Program-made: the position numbers and the translations under genes | NCBI GenBank assembly: GCA_023426375.1 | Contig: JAFAAV010000116.1 | Location: forward strand, 1 to 38,148 | Origin: Actinomycetes bacterium | Lineage (GTDB): Bacteria; Actinomycetota; Actinomycetes; Actinomycetales; Micrococcaceae | Direction: 5' to 3' | Length of the DNA: 38,148 bases | Notes under the pieces: generated by a model | What the model was told of the DNA's origin: nothing | What the model saw: the letters and a program-made list of their open reading frames with translations, nothing else | The model's database searches: none | Shown: one piece after another, positions 1 to 8,203 of the stretch | How positions within the stretch are numbered: the first letter of the stretch is position 1 | Layout: each line of letters opens with the position of its first letter

Positions 1-1014
1 GCGGCGGGCTTCAATGCGTCGCTGTTGCCGACGGCGTCGGACGCGTTGCTCGCGGGCATTACGACGGCGGCGGCGGGCCTGATCGACCCCAACGTGATCG
101 TCACTCCCATCTCCAACTACTTCTTCAACATCGTCTCGTCTCTGGTGCTGGCCGCCATCATTACGGTGGTCACGGAAACCGTGATCGCCAAGCGCGGTGA
201 GGCGGTCGAGGAGGACACTGACACCAAGCAGCAGGACATGGGGTCCTTCTCCGATATGAAGCTCAAGCCCCGCGAGAAGCGCGGACTGCGCAACGCGGGC
301 ATCGCCTTCGCCATCATGCTGGCGATCTACTTGGCCCTGCTGCTGACTCCGGGTTCACCTCTGCGTGCGGAAGACGGAACCATCCTGATGTCCCCGCTGC
401 TGCTCAACGTGGGCATTGTCATCGCGATCATGTTCGCGGTCATGGGCTGGGTCTACGGCCGTGCCGCTGGGACGATGACGCGCGCGCGTCAGATTCCGGA
501 GGCCATGTCCAAGGGCATCGTGTCCGTGGCACCCGTACTGGTGCTGTTCTTCGCCGCCGCGCAGTTCACCGCGTACTTCGAGTGGTCCGGGATCGGTCCG
601 GTGCTCGCGGTGTACGGCGCGGACTTCATCGGTGGGCTGGGGCTGCACCCCGTGATCATGTTCGCGGGCGTTGTGGCCATCGTGGCGGTCATGAACCTGC
701 TGATCACCTCCGGCTCCGCGCAGTGGACGCTGCTCGCGCCCGTCATGGTGCCCATGCTCATGCTGCTGGATGTCTCACCGGAGACCACCCAGGCGCTGTT
801 CCGGATCGGTGATTCACCCACCAACGTGCTCAGCCCCGTGAGCCCCTACTTCGCGCTGGTCCTGGGTTACCTGCGGCGCTACCAGAAGGACGCCGGCGTA
901 GGCACCCTGATCTCTCTGGTGTTGCCGCTGTCGATCGCCATGCTGGTGGGTTGGTTCCTGCTGTTCGTCGGCTGGTACCTGCTCGGATTGCCGCTCGGCC
1001 CGCAGGATCTGTAA
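1..1014 (+). CDS. AbgT family transporter (5' end outside the window)
   Basis: The reading frame is open from base 1 (AAGFNASLLPT...) and ends with TAA at 1012-1014, so 337 C-terminal residues are present. AbgT proteins are usually a little over 500 residues, so roughly the first third lies upstream. The TTG at 25 is internal to the conserved AGFNASLLP stretch and is not a start. AbgT proteins are inner-membrane importers of p-aminobenzoyl-glutamate or exporters of sulfonamide-like drugs. Seen here: the GxxNASLL segment, a charged cytoplasmic loop (about residues 60-95), several hydrophobic spans, and the family-typical segments SGSAQWTLLAPVMVPM and RIGDSPTNVLSPVSPY. In enterobacteria abgT sits beside M20 peptidases (AbgA/AbgB); the M20 genes here are 19 kb away, so linkage is not supported. 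Family is clear, substrate is not. Confidence 0.9.
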   Translation, partial: AAGFNASLLPTASDALLAGITTAAAGLIDPNVIVTPISNYFFNIVSSLVLAAIITVVTETVIAKRGEAVEEDTDTKQQDMGSFSDMKLKPREKRGLRNAGIAFAIMLAIYLALLLTPGSPLRAEDGTILMSPLLLNVGIVIAIMFAVMGWVYGRAAGTMTRARQIPEAMSKGIVSVAPVLVLFFAAAQFTAYFEWSGIGPVLAVYGADFIGGLGLHPVIMFAGVVAIVAVMNLLITSGSAQWTLLAPVMVPMLMLLDVSPETTQALFRIGDSPTNVLSPVSPYFALVLGYLRRYQKDAGVGTLISLVLPLSIAMLVGWFLLFVGWYLLGLPLGPQDL

Positions 1015-1041
1015 CAGCTGCGCGTGACGGTTGTGTATTTG

Positions 1042-1070
1042 CCCTGATCAGACAGGGTGTGAGCGTCACA
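1042..1070 (+). terminator. Weak paired inverted repeats downstream of the AbgT gene
   Basis: CCCTG (1042-1046) and CAGGG (1053-1057) can pair around a 6-base loop, followed at once by TGTGA-GCG-TCACA (1058-1070). There is no T-run. It could be a weak terminator or a regulatory site of the next gene. The 3-base gap is too short for the actinobacterial CRP/GlxR consensus, which has 6. Confidence 0.25.
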
Positions 1071-1177
1071 ATGTGCCCTAAAGGGCCCACGCGCTTATGA
1101 GTGTCTGAATTCTCTGGCAGAGTCTGGTACTCAGGAAACATTCAGCGAATGTGAGAGACCCAGCAAGGGGAGGGGCC

Positions 1178-3829
1178 ATGCCCTCATCAGCATACGGACC
1201 GGGCGACGACACTCAGCCGGTGCCTCAGCCGCGAGACTCGGAGACGACCAAGGCGATGCCCGCGGTTGGCAGCCCGGGAGGCGATCGGCCTGATGCTGGC
1301 CCTCAGGTTGGGCCCCAGCCGGGGCCGGGCACATCGCAGCTGCCTGCGCCGTTGGCGGGGATGAGCGGAAGGCACTGGCTCGTTCCGGTGATCGCGGGCA
1401 TCAGCGGCTATCTGGCCACGGTCCTGGCCACGGTGATCGCCCTCCTGATTTCTCTGCTCGGTTTTGCGTTGTCCGGGGATTCGTCCTCGAGCGACATCGC
1501 CTCGGACGTGACCGACGGGATCGAGACCAACACTGACACCAATCAGGTCTGGGCGCTCATCTGCTTCCCCTTCCAGTTGACCGCGCTCGCGTTCCTGGCT
1601 CCGCTCCGTCTGGTCATGAGCGGAGGTGGGGAAGGCGCTTCCATGGGCCTGATCTTCCCGCTGTACCTCCCGCTGCTGTGCGGCATTCTCACACCGTGGC
1701 TGGTGGCACGGAAGCTCAGCGGCCGCCTCACCCTGGACAACCGGGTGGTCCAGTGGCTCATGGCTGCCGTCGCCGGCCTGGCGTGGGCGCTCACGGCGCT
1801 CATCTTCACGGCCATCACCGTGGTGCGCACGGAGGTTCCGCTGTTCCTCTCCACGATTGAGATGCGCTTGACCGGCGTCAGCTTTGCCCTGGTCGCTGTT
1901 GCCTTCCTGGTAGGGCTGTTGACCACCGCCGCAGCCCTCAATGTTCGGGTCGCACAACCCTCGCCCGGTCGCGTGGTGACCAACGCGGAGCGGTACGCAC
2001 CCGGCTCTCTCCAGGTTCTCCGGCCCATGATCGTCCACCTCCTGGTGTTCTGCGTTCTGGCCGGCCTGGGGGTCGTGATCTACGCGTTCATCGAAGGTGG
2101 AGCGGCGGCGGGATTCTCCGCAGTCCTCTGGGCTCCCCTGGCCGCCGGAGTGCTGTTCGTCCTCTCGCACCTGTCCGCCGTCACCGTGACCGGCGCGGGT
2201 AGCTGGCTCGCGGAAGCTTCCGGATCCTCGAACGTCGCCTATTTGTGGACCGACGGCGATCAGCCCGTGTGGGCCATCGTCCTCCTTATCCTCTTGGCTG
2301 TGATCTCTGCGGTGTGTGCCGCACTCAGCTGGGCACATGTCCGTCCCGTGGATCAGCGGGTCAACCGCACCATTCAGTCCTGGGCCGTGCTTCCCGTGGC
2401 TTACCTGTTGCTCGGTCTGCTGCTCATGTGGTTGCTGCGTGCCTCTGGTCAGCTGGGCGGTTTGCTCGGCTTTGACGGTGTCCTGGCTGTGCGCCCGGTC
2501 GGCTGGACCTGCGTGGTCTTCCTGCTGTGGGGCGCCGCCATTGAGGCGCTGGCGCGTTTCGTGGCGCCGGCGTTCATCGGGGCCCTTCCCAGTGGTGTGA
2601 ACCGCGCGCTGCGGGGTTCGGACCGAGCTCGAGGTCGCGCCGCGGTGGTTGCCTCGGCCGCGGCGCTCGCGGGTGGGGCAGCGGCAGCGGGTCGCACCCC
2701 GCACGACGACGTCGCTCGGCCGTCTTCCGAGCCCGGTTCCGGTCCCACGTACGGCGCGGGCGTTACTCCGGCTGCTCAAGAGCCTCGGGAACCCATGGAC
2801 CCGGCCAAGAAAAAGAAGATCCGTCTGGTGGCCATCATCGTGGGGTCGATCGTCCTGCTGGCCGTCATCGCGGCCATCGTGTTCTCCGTGGTCAGCCGTA
2901 CGGCGTTCGGCCCGGACAAGAAGGCCGAAGAACTCATGGAGGCCGTGGTGAGCGGCGACGCTCAGCGCGCCACCGAACTGGCAGATCCGAACGTGACCAC
3001 ACAGCAGCGTGGTTTGCTCACCAATGACATCTACGGTGCCGCGGAGAATCGGATTTCCGCGTACGAGATCATCGACACCACCGTCAACGGTGACAGCGCC
3101 ACGGTGGACGCTCGAGTCACCCAAGACAACGTGACCAGCGACGTGACCATGAATCTGGTATCCGATGGCCGTGAGGGGCTGTTCAAGTCCTGGCGCATCG
3201 AAAACCCGGATTCGCTGCTCTACCAGCAGGTCACGGTCCAAGTTCCCGCGGGCGTGGAGAAGATGAACGTCAACGGGAACGCGGTGAGCATCCCGAACGA
3301 ATCTGAGCCGCACGCGGTTTCGCTCACGGTGCTGCCTGGTGACTACGACATGTCCGTGGACGCACCCAGCAAGTACGTGACCTACGGCGAAGCGCAGACG
3401 GCGGAGGTGCGAGCCGACGATCGGTTCGTGAGTGACACCGTGCAGTTCTCCACCGAGCACACCCCCGAGCTCGTGGAGGAGGCCACCCGAGTGGCCAACG
3501 CCAAGCTGGACGAATGTGCGGCGTCCGGGTCCTTCGACCCTGAGGGATGCTCGTTTGGCTTCAATTCCTACGACGACAACGAGGACTACCGGAATCCCAC
3601 GTGGACCATCACGGAGTACCCCGAGTACGAGGTGTACGGTACCGGCGACTCACTGACTCTGAGCACGTCCAAATCCGGCGAAGCCACGCTGGAGTACCAA
3701 TACAACTCCGAGTGGGATGACGATGAGCCGGCGGACTGGGAGGACCAGGACACGGAGACCAGCCTGTACGGCTCCGGTGACCTGGTCGTCACCGGGGACA
3801 AGGTGGAGGTGAACTTCTCCGACTGGTGA
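1178..3829 (+). CDS. Large multipass membrane protein with extracellular C-terminal domains, unknown function
   Basis: 883 residues from ATG 1178, preceded by AAGGGGAGG at 1165-1173. An in-frame GTG at 1151 would place this ribosome site inside the gene, so it is rejected. Order: a disordered Pro/Gly/Gln-rich cytoplasmic leader (about 1-60); about a dozen hydrophobic spans (from about 65 to 485); an Ala-rich then charged linker; a lysine-rich stop-transfer (KKKKIR); one strong membrane span near 550-570; then about 310 extracellular residues. The outer part begins like an NTF2-type fold (KKAEELMEAVVSGDAQRATEL) and continues with beta-rich segments (VTVQVPAGVEKMNVNGNAV, LTVLPGDYDMSV) that recall the TcaA-type tandem domains of Gram-positive envelope proteins. 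The tail is very acidic. No catalytic motif is recognised. A role in the cell envelope is inference from topology only. Confidence 0.8.
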   Translation: MPSSAYGPGDDTQPVPQPRDSETTKAMPAVGSPGGDRPDAGPQVGPQPGPGTSQLPAPLAGMSGRHWLVPVIAGISGYLATVLATVIALLISLLGFALSGDSSSSDIASDVTDGIETNTDTNQVWALICFPFQLTALAFLAPLRLVMSGGGEGASMGLIFPLYLPLLCGILTPWLVARKLSGRLTLDNRVVQWLMAAVAGLAWALTALIFTAITVVRTEVPLFLSTIEMRLTGVSFALVAVAFLVGLLTTAAALNVRVAQPSPGRVVTNAERYAPGSLQVLRPMIVHLLVFCVLAGLGVVIYAFIEGGAAAGFSAVLWAPLAAGVLFVLSHLSAVTVTGAGSWLAEASGSSNVAYLWTDGDQPVWAIVLLILLAVISAVCAALSWAHVRPVDQRVNRTIQSWAVLPVAYLLLGLLLMWLLRASGQLGGLLGFDGVLAVRPVGWTCVVFLLWGAAIEALARFVAPAFIGALPSGVNRALRGSDRARGRAAVVASAAALAGGAAAAGRTPHDDVARPSSEPGSGPTYGAGVTPAAQEPREPMDPAKKKKIRLVAIIVGSIVLLAVIAAIVFSVVSRTAFGPDKKAEELMEAVVSGDAQRATELADPNVTTQQRGLLTNDIYGAAENRISAYEIIDTTVNGDSATVDARVTQDNVTSDVTMNLVSDGREGLFKSWRIENPDSLLYQQVTVQVPAGVEKMNVNGNAVSIPNESEPHAVSLTVLPGDYDMSVDAPSKYVTYGEAQTAEVRADDRFVSDTVQFSTEHTPELVEEATRVANAKLDECAASGSFDPEGCSFGFNSYDDNEDYRNPTWTITEYPEYEVYGTGDSLTLSTSKSGEATLEYQYNSEWDDDEPADWEDQDTETSLYGSGDLVVTGDKVEVNFSDW

Positions 3830-3847
3830 CACGCGGGCCAGTGTGCG

Positions 3848-3877
3848 TCGGTGGATGAGGTGCCTCTCACCCACCGA
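3848..3877. terminator. Hairpin between convergent genes (membrane protein and SulP)
   Basis: TCGGTGG (3848-3854) pairs with CCACCGA (3871-3877). After one A/C mismatch, TGAG (3856-3859) pairs with CTCA (3866-3869) around a 6-base loop. No T-run follows on either strand, which is common in GC-rich actinobacteria. Its place between two gene ends suggests a shared, bidirectional terminator. Confidence 0.45.
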
Positions 3878-3895
3878 GCCAATTGACGAATGGTC

Positions 3896-5437
3896 CTACT
3901 GCATGGTCCCGGACAACCGCGCCCTCATGCGTCGGGACGGCAGGTTGAGTCCCCGGATCTTCACGGTGGTGCCGTGGGCGCGGTACTTGTCCGTGACTGC
4001 GTCCACGGCCGCCACCGTAGAGGCATCCCAGATGTGTGACTCGCTGAAATCGATGACCACGGTCGCCGGGTCCTCGGCGTAGCGGAACTGGGTGTACAGG
4101 TCGTTGGAGGAGGCGAAGAATAACTCGCCGCGCACTCGGTAAGTGGCCACGGCGTCGTCGGCGTCGGTGGGTGCGGACGTGGGGTCGGCCCCGGCCGGGG
4201 AATCCACGGTGCGTTCCACCGTGACCACATGAGCCACGCGGCGTGCGAAGCCGATCATCGCCGCCAGGACACCCGCGGCCACGCCGAGCGCCAGGTTGTG
4301 GGTGGCCACCGTGACCGCAACCGTCACGAGCATGACCACGGTTTCGGACAGCGGCATGCGGCGCAGCGTGGACGGGCGGATGGAGTGCCAGTCGAAGGTC
4401 GCCCAGGCCACGAAGATCATGATGGCGGCCAATGCTGCCATGGGAATGGTGCCCACGATCTCACCCAGCAACACCACCAGGAGCAAGAGGAAGACCCCGG
4501 ACAGGAACGTGGAGATCCGGGTGCGCGCACCCGAGGCCCGCACGTTGATCATCGTCTGGCCGATCATGCCGCAGCCACCCATGGTGCCGAACATGCCACT
4601 GACCACGTTGCCCACACCCTGACCCCAGGTTTCGCGGGTCTTGTTGGAGGGGGTGTCGGTGATGTCGTCCACGAGTTTGGCGGTCATGAGCGATTCCATG
4701 ATGCCCACCACCGCCATGGTCAGGGCGAACGGTGCAATGATCTGCAGGGTCTCCAGCGTGTAGGGAACGTCCGGGACGATCAGCTGGGGCCAGGAATCGG
4801 GGAGTTTGCCCTTGTCACTCACGGTGGGAACGTTCAATCCGAGCAGAACCACCACCGGGGTGAGCACCAGGATCGCCACGAGGGGCGCCGGTACCGCCGT
4901 AGTAAGGCGGGGCAGACCGAACACGATCAACAACGCGACCGCGGCCACCGGATACACCGCCCACGGCACGTCGATCAGTTCCTCGAGCTGCGGGATGAAC
5001 AGCAGAATGCCCAGCGCGTTCACGAAACCCACCATCACGGAGCGCGGTACGAACCGCATGATTCGAGCGAAGCCGACCGCGCCCAGCACGATCTGGAAAA
5101 TGCCCGCCAGAATCACTGCCGCAATCAGGTAGTTCACGCCGTGCGATGCCACCAGCGGGGCCATTACCAGGGCGGTCGCGCCGGTGGCGGCCGAAATCAT
5201 GGCCGGGCGCCCACCCGTGACAGCCAAGGTCATGGCCATGATCGCCGCGGCGAACAGGCCCACCTGCGGGTCCACGCCGGCAATCACGGAGAAGGCGATG
5301 GCCTCGGGGATCAACGCAAGGCCCACCACCAGGGCGCCCAGCACCTCGGTCTTGAGCCACGACGGTGTGTGTAGGGTGCGCGCAACGGACTGGCGTTGCA
5401 GCGGCGTGACGTGGTGGGGGTGCACGGAGGTGGACAC
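3896..5437 (-). CDS. SulP family anion (sulfate/bicarbonate-type) transporter with STAS domain
   Basis: 513 residues from GTG 5437, with GGGAG 4 bases upstream. A longer in-frame start at 5518 has no ribosome site and adds a polar leader atypical of the family. The SulP core opens with GLALIPEAIAFSVIAGVDPQVGLFAA split by the typical PEA/AG turn (residues 39-63), followed by around ten more hydrophobic spans, including GMFGTMGGCGMIGQTMINV, which corresponds to the conserved central SulP segment. A cytoplasmic STAS domain closes the protein (about 420-510; VVIDFSESHIWDASTVAAVD), as in anti-sigma-antagonist folds. Family members carry sulfate, bicarbonate or dicarboxylates; no neighbour here (no carbonic anhydrase, no cys gene) identifies the ion. 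The gene is transcribed towards the upstream membrane-protein gene and diverges from the RarD-like gene. Confidence 0.9.
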   Translation of the reverse strand: MSTSVHPHHVTPLQRQSVARTLHTPSWLKTEVLGALVVGLALIPEAIAFSVIAGVDPQVGLFAAAIMAMTLAVTGGRPAMISAATGATALVMAPLVASHGVNYLIAAVILAGIFQIVLGAVGFARIMRFVPRSVMVGFVNALGILLFIPQLEELIDVPWAVYPVAAVALLIVFGLPRLTTAVPAPLVAILVLTPVVVLLGLNVPTVSDKGKLPDSWPQLIVPDVPYTLETLQIIAPFALTMAVVGIMESLMTAKLVDDITDTPSNKTRETWGQGVGNVVSGMFGTMGGCGMIGQTMINVRASGARTRISTFLSGVFLLLLVVLLGEIVGTIPMAALAAIMIFVAWATFDWHSIRPSTLRRMPLSETVVMLVTVAVTVATHNLALGVAAGVLAAMIGFARRVAHVVTVERTVDSPAGADPTSAPTDADDAVATYRVRGELFFASSNDLYTQFRYAEDPATVVIDFSESHIWDASTVAAVDAVTDKYRAHGTTVKIRGLNLPSRRMRARLSGTMQ

Positions 5438-5567
5438 GGAACTCCCGGATGAGATCAGGTGCGAGAACTGAGAACGCCCGGGATTGTTCGAGGCAGAGCA
5501 TGTACCGGGCGACCTCAATAGGGTAGCGCCCGGTCACAGGTGGCCTTTACTGCGCTCACCCCCTACC

Positions 5568-5596
5568 TTGAGAAGAAGGTTCTTCAACCATTCAAT
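5568..5596 (+). promoter_or_regulatory. Putative promoter with internal inverted repeat, upstream of the RarD-like gene
   Basis: TTGAGA (5568-5573) and TTCAAT (5591-5596) are separated by 17 bases and resemble -35 and -10 boxes. The spacer region holds a perfect inverted repeat, GAAGAA-GG-TTCTTC (5572-5585), placed where a repressor would block polymerase. Read by eye only. Confidence 0.4.
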
Positions 5597-5648
5597 CCAC
5601 ACACTCGAGGGGCGATATACCGCTGCACTGACCGGAAGGAGCATTCTC

Positions 5649-6677
5649 ATGCTGAGAGGTGTCCTGGCCTCCGTATTGGCCTCCGTTTTCTTCGGAGTTC
5701 TGTATCTCTATCCGGTGCTGTTGCAACCGATGAACGCCAATCAGATCCTGGCGTTCCGCATGCTCCTCACTTTCCCTGCGGTCACGCTGATCTTGTTGAT
5801 GACGGGTAGGCGCTGGGCCATTCAACGGGTCCTGGTGTTGGCGGGGGAGAAGCCACTGGTGGGCCTGTCCCTGCTGGTCACCGCCGGGATTCTGGCCATG
5901 CAGATGTGGCTGTTCGCGTGGGCGCCCCTGAACGGTTACGCCCTGGATACGTCCCTCGGCTACTTCCTGTTGCCGTTGGTCATGGTCGTGATCGGCCGCG
6001 TGCTTTACAAGGAACCGATGTCCTGGTGGAAGATCGTCGGTGCCGCGCTGGCCACGATCGGCGTGATTCACGAGGTCTGGCGCGCGGGTGGCATGTCCTG
6101 GCCAACCGTGGCCGTGGCCGGCGGGTATGCGGTGTACTTCGTGGTGCGCCACCAGGCCGGCACCTCGTTTTCCGGTGGGCTGTGGGCTGAGATGGCGCTC
6201 ATGCTCCCCATCGCGGCATTCCTGCTGGGTGCGGAGGACGGGCTGGCCGCCATCGACGACCAGAACCTGCTGATCGCCGCGATTCTCGGCCTGGGTGTGC
6301 TCAGCGCGGGCGCGCTGGTTGCTTACACGATGGCCAGCAAGCTCTTGCCGTTCAACGTGTTCGGCCTGCTCGGTTACCTGGAGCCGGTGCTGCTCGTGTT
6401 CGTCTCGCTCGCGATCGGCGAGACCCTGGCCCCGGGGCAGATCTTCACCTACCTGCCGATCTGGCTGGCTTTGGGTGTGCTCGTTGCCGAGTCGGTCGTG
6501 GACATCGTCCGCCGACGCCGCTCGGTCACCACCCCTGCCGAAACTCACGATTCCGAGCTGGAACCAGTTACCGCCGGAATCCCTATCGTGGATCAACCCC
6601 TCGCGGAAATGACCGCCGGCTCCCACCCGGTGACCGCGGGGATCCCCCTGGTGGACCGGCACGAGCGTCACGACTGA
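5649..6677 (+). CDS. rarD: RarD-like EamA/DMT family permease
   Basis: 342 residues from ATG 5649, with GGAAGGAG at 5634-5641. It has about ten hydrophobic spans in the two-repeat EamA arrangement. Landmarks match RarD: FFGVLYLYPVLLQPM at the start, NANQILAFRML after helix 1, the WAPLNGYALDTSLGYFLLPL segment that corresponds to the SLGYFINPL region of E. coli RarD, and LLGYLEPVLLVFVSL near the end. RarD was named in a chloramphenicol-sensitivity context; the true substrate is unknown. The C-terminal 40 residues are polar and hold a short internal duplication (PVTAGIPIVDQ and PVTAGIPLVDR) that is not part of the permease fold. The gene converges on zwf with only 20 bases between, so any terminator must lie inside coding sequence. 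Confidence 0.75.
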   Translation: MLRGVLASVLASVFFGVLYLYPVLLQPMNANQILAFRMLLTFPAVTLILLMTGRRWAIQRVLVLAGEKPLVGLSLLVTAGILAMQMWLFAWAPLNGYALDTSLGYFLLPLVMVVIGRVLYKEPMSWWKIVGAALATIGVIHEVWRAGGMSWPTVAVAGGYAVYFVVRHQAGTSFSGGLWAEMALMLPIAAFLLGAEDGLAAIDDQNLLIAAILGLGVLSAGALVAYTMASKLLPFNVFGLLGYLEPVLLVFVSLAIGETLAPGQIFTYLPIWLALGVLVAESVVDIVRRRRSVTTPAETHDSELEPVTAGIPIVDQPLAEMTAGSHPVTAGIPLVDRHERHD

Positions 6678-6697
6678 CGCGGGGTCGTTGTCGGCGG

Positions 6698-8119
6698 CTA
6701 CGGCAGCGGCACCGGGCCCTCGGAACCCGCCTCGTACTCGAGCAGGGGCGCATCCGTGGAGTAGGCGTGCTGGATGAGGTCGATGATCCGCCAGCCTTCT
6801 TCGGTCGCATCCGCGCGCACGGTGAAGGTGGGGTCTCCGTCCAGGATCCATCGCATGACGGAACCGTACGCGGTAAGTCCCGGGGCGGGGGTGCCGCTCG
6901 AGAGGGTCAACCGATTCATGCCTCGCGAGTCATATGGGCTGCCCACGTTGAGTTCGATCTGCACGTGTTCGTCTTCGAACCCTACGTTCAGTGCGTTGGG
7001 TGCCAGCGGGTGCGGCCACCCTTCGTAGCCGTGGGGCGGCTGTCGGAAGATGACGCGGATGTGCTGGACCGGATTGCCGATGGCCTTGCCCGAGCGCAGT
7101 GTGACGGGCACACCGTTCCAGCGCCAGGTGTCCACTTCCAGGGTGACCTGCGCGAAGGTTTCCGTCTCCCGCGACGGATCCACGCCCTCTTCGGAGGTGT
7201 AATCGGGGAGCTCATGATCGTTCACCGTGCCGGCGGTGTACCGGCCGCGGACCACAGGGGTGATCTTGCGGTACTGCGGAGAACGGGTGGAGGAATCCTC
7301 ACTCCACAGGCGCGTGGCGCGGAGAATGTGCGCGGTGTTGGCAGGAACTTCCACGGAGTCGAAGCGGGAGGGCGGTTCCATCATGATCAGCGCCATGACC
7401 TGCAGCAGGTGGGATTGGATCATGTCTTCGGCGGCACCGGTGGAGTCGTAGAAACCGGCGCGGCCTTCCAGCCCCAGGGTTTCGTCGAAGACGATTTCGA
7501 TGGACTCCACGTGTTCGCGGCTCCACACAGGCTCGAACATGCGATTGCCGAAGCGCAGACCGCTCACGTCCAGCACGCCTGGCATGCCCAGGAAATGATC
7601 CACCCGGAATGTGTGGTCCTCATCGACCAGTTCGCCCACCAGGGCATTGAGCTCACGAGCTGATTCCAGGTCCGTGCCCACGGGCTTCTCGAGCGCCAAG
7701 CTGAGATCTAAAGGCAGCGAATCGAGGCTCTTGAGGGCCTCGCAGGCCCTCCGGGTGACGGCTGGTGCCAGGGCGAAGTACAGGCACACCGGCCCCTCCA
7801 CGTCTTCGAGCAGCGCGGCCAGTTGGGACGCGTCGCTGACGTCGCAGTCGATCCAGCGCGTGGTTTCCTTGACCCGCTCGACCGACGGTCCGGTCGCACC
7901 CACGGAATCGAAGGCTTTGGCAACCGTTTGGGGCCAATCGGTGCCCCGAACGTCGTCGTCGGGTCCCAAGGGGCCGGGGAATGCGTCGCGAGCGGAGCCG
8001 ATCACCGTGATTTCGCGTTCCGGCTGTTGGTTGAGCAGCGTGCCCAGGCCGGGGAGCAGGAGGCGAGCGGTGAGGTCCCCGGAGGCGCCCAGGATGACCA
8101 GTGTCCTGATGTTGTCCAT
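6698..8119 (-). CDS. zwf: Glucose-6-phosphate dehydrogenase homologue with altered active-site motif
   Basis: 473 residues, slightly shorter than typical Zwf (about 490-510). ATG at 8119. The nucleotide-binding loop GASGDLTARLLLP (11-23) and the helix around the catalytic histidine (AGFYDSTGAAEDMIQSH, H237) are intact. The signature normally written RIDHYLGKE reads RVDHFLGMP (172-180): Asp174 and His175 remain, but the lysine that contacts glucose-6-phosphate in characterised enzymes is Met179. It is therefore either a divergent Zwf clade or an enzyme with another phospho-sugar or free-sugar substrate. It is divergent from the GH15 gene with 84 bases between the starts, so a shared regulatory region and a joint role in glucose or trehalose use are plausible. 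The usual partners opcA, tal and pgl are absent here, which suggests this may not be the housekeeping copy. Confidence 0.8.
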   Translation of the reverse strand: MDNIRTLVILGASGDLTARLLLPGLGTLLNQQPEREITVIGSARDAFPGPLGPDDDVRGTDWPQTVAKAFDSVGATGPSVERVKETTRWIDCDVSDASQLAALLEDVEGPVCLYFALAPAVTRRACEALKSLDSLPLDLSLALEKPVGTDLESARELNALVGELVDEDHTFRVDHFLGMPGVLDVSGLRFGNRMFEPVWSREHVESIEIVFDETLGLEGRAGFYDSTGAAEDMIQSHLLQVMALIMMEPPSRFDSVEVPANTAHILRATRLWSEDSSTRSPQYRKITPVVRGRYTAGTVNDHELPDYTSEEGVDPSRETETFAQVTLEVDTWRWNGVPVTLRSGKAIGNPVQHIRVIFRQPPHGYEGWPHPLAPNALNVGFEDEHVQIELNVGSPYDSRGMNRLTLSSGTPAPGLTAYGSVMRWILDGDPTFTVRADATEEGWRIIDLIQHAYSTDAPLLEYEAGSEGPVPLP

Positions 8120-8203
8120 GATGCCAACGTTATGGCACGCGGGTGAATCGCTCGGTCACGGTTTCTCAGGTGTCCGCAGGGTGCTGATGATTGAATTCAG
8201 AGC

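Noticed and set aside
25..27. TTG at 25 as a start codon of the first gene
   Set aside because: The frame is open to base 1 and encodes the conserved AbgT segment before and across this codon; the gene simply begins outside the window.
1058..1070. CRP/GlxR site TGTGA-GCG-TCACA
   Set aside because: The spacer is 3 bases; GlxR/CRP sites need 6 between half-sites.
1187..3460. 757-codon open frame on the minus strand
   Set aside because: It is antisense to the large membrane-protein gene; composition is His/Arg/Gly/Gln-rich without any domain, a shadow of GC-rich codon bias.
4229..5374. 381-codon plus-strand frame rich in His, Gly and Arg
   Set aside because: Antisense to the SulP gene; low-complexity composition and no ribosome site.
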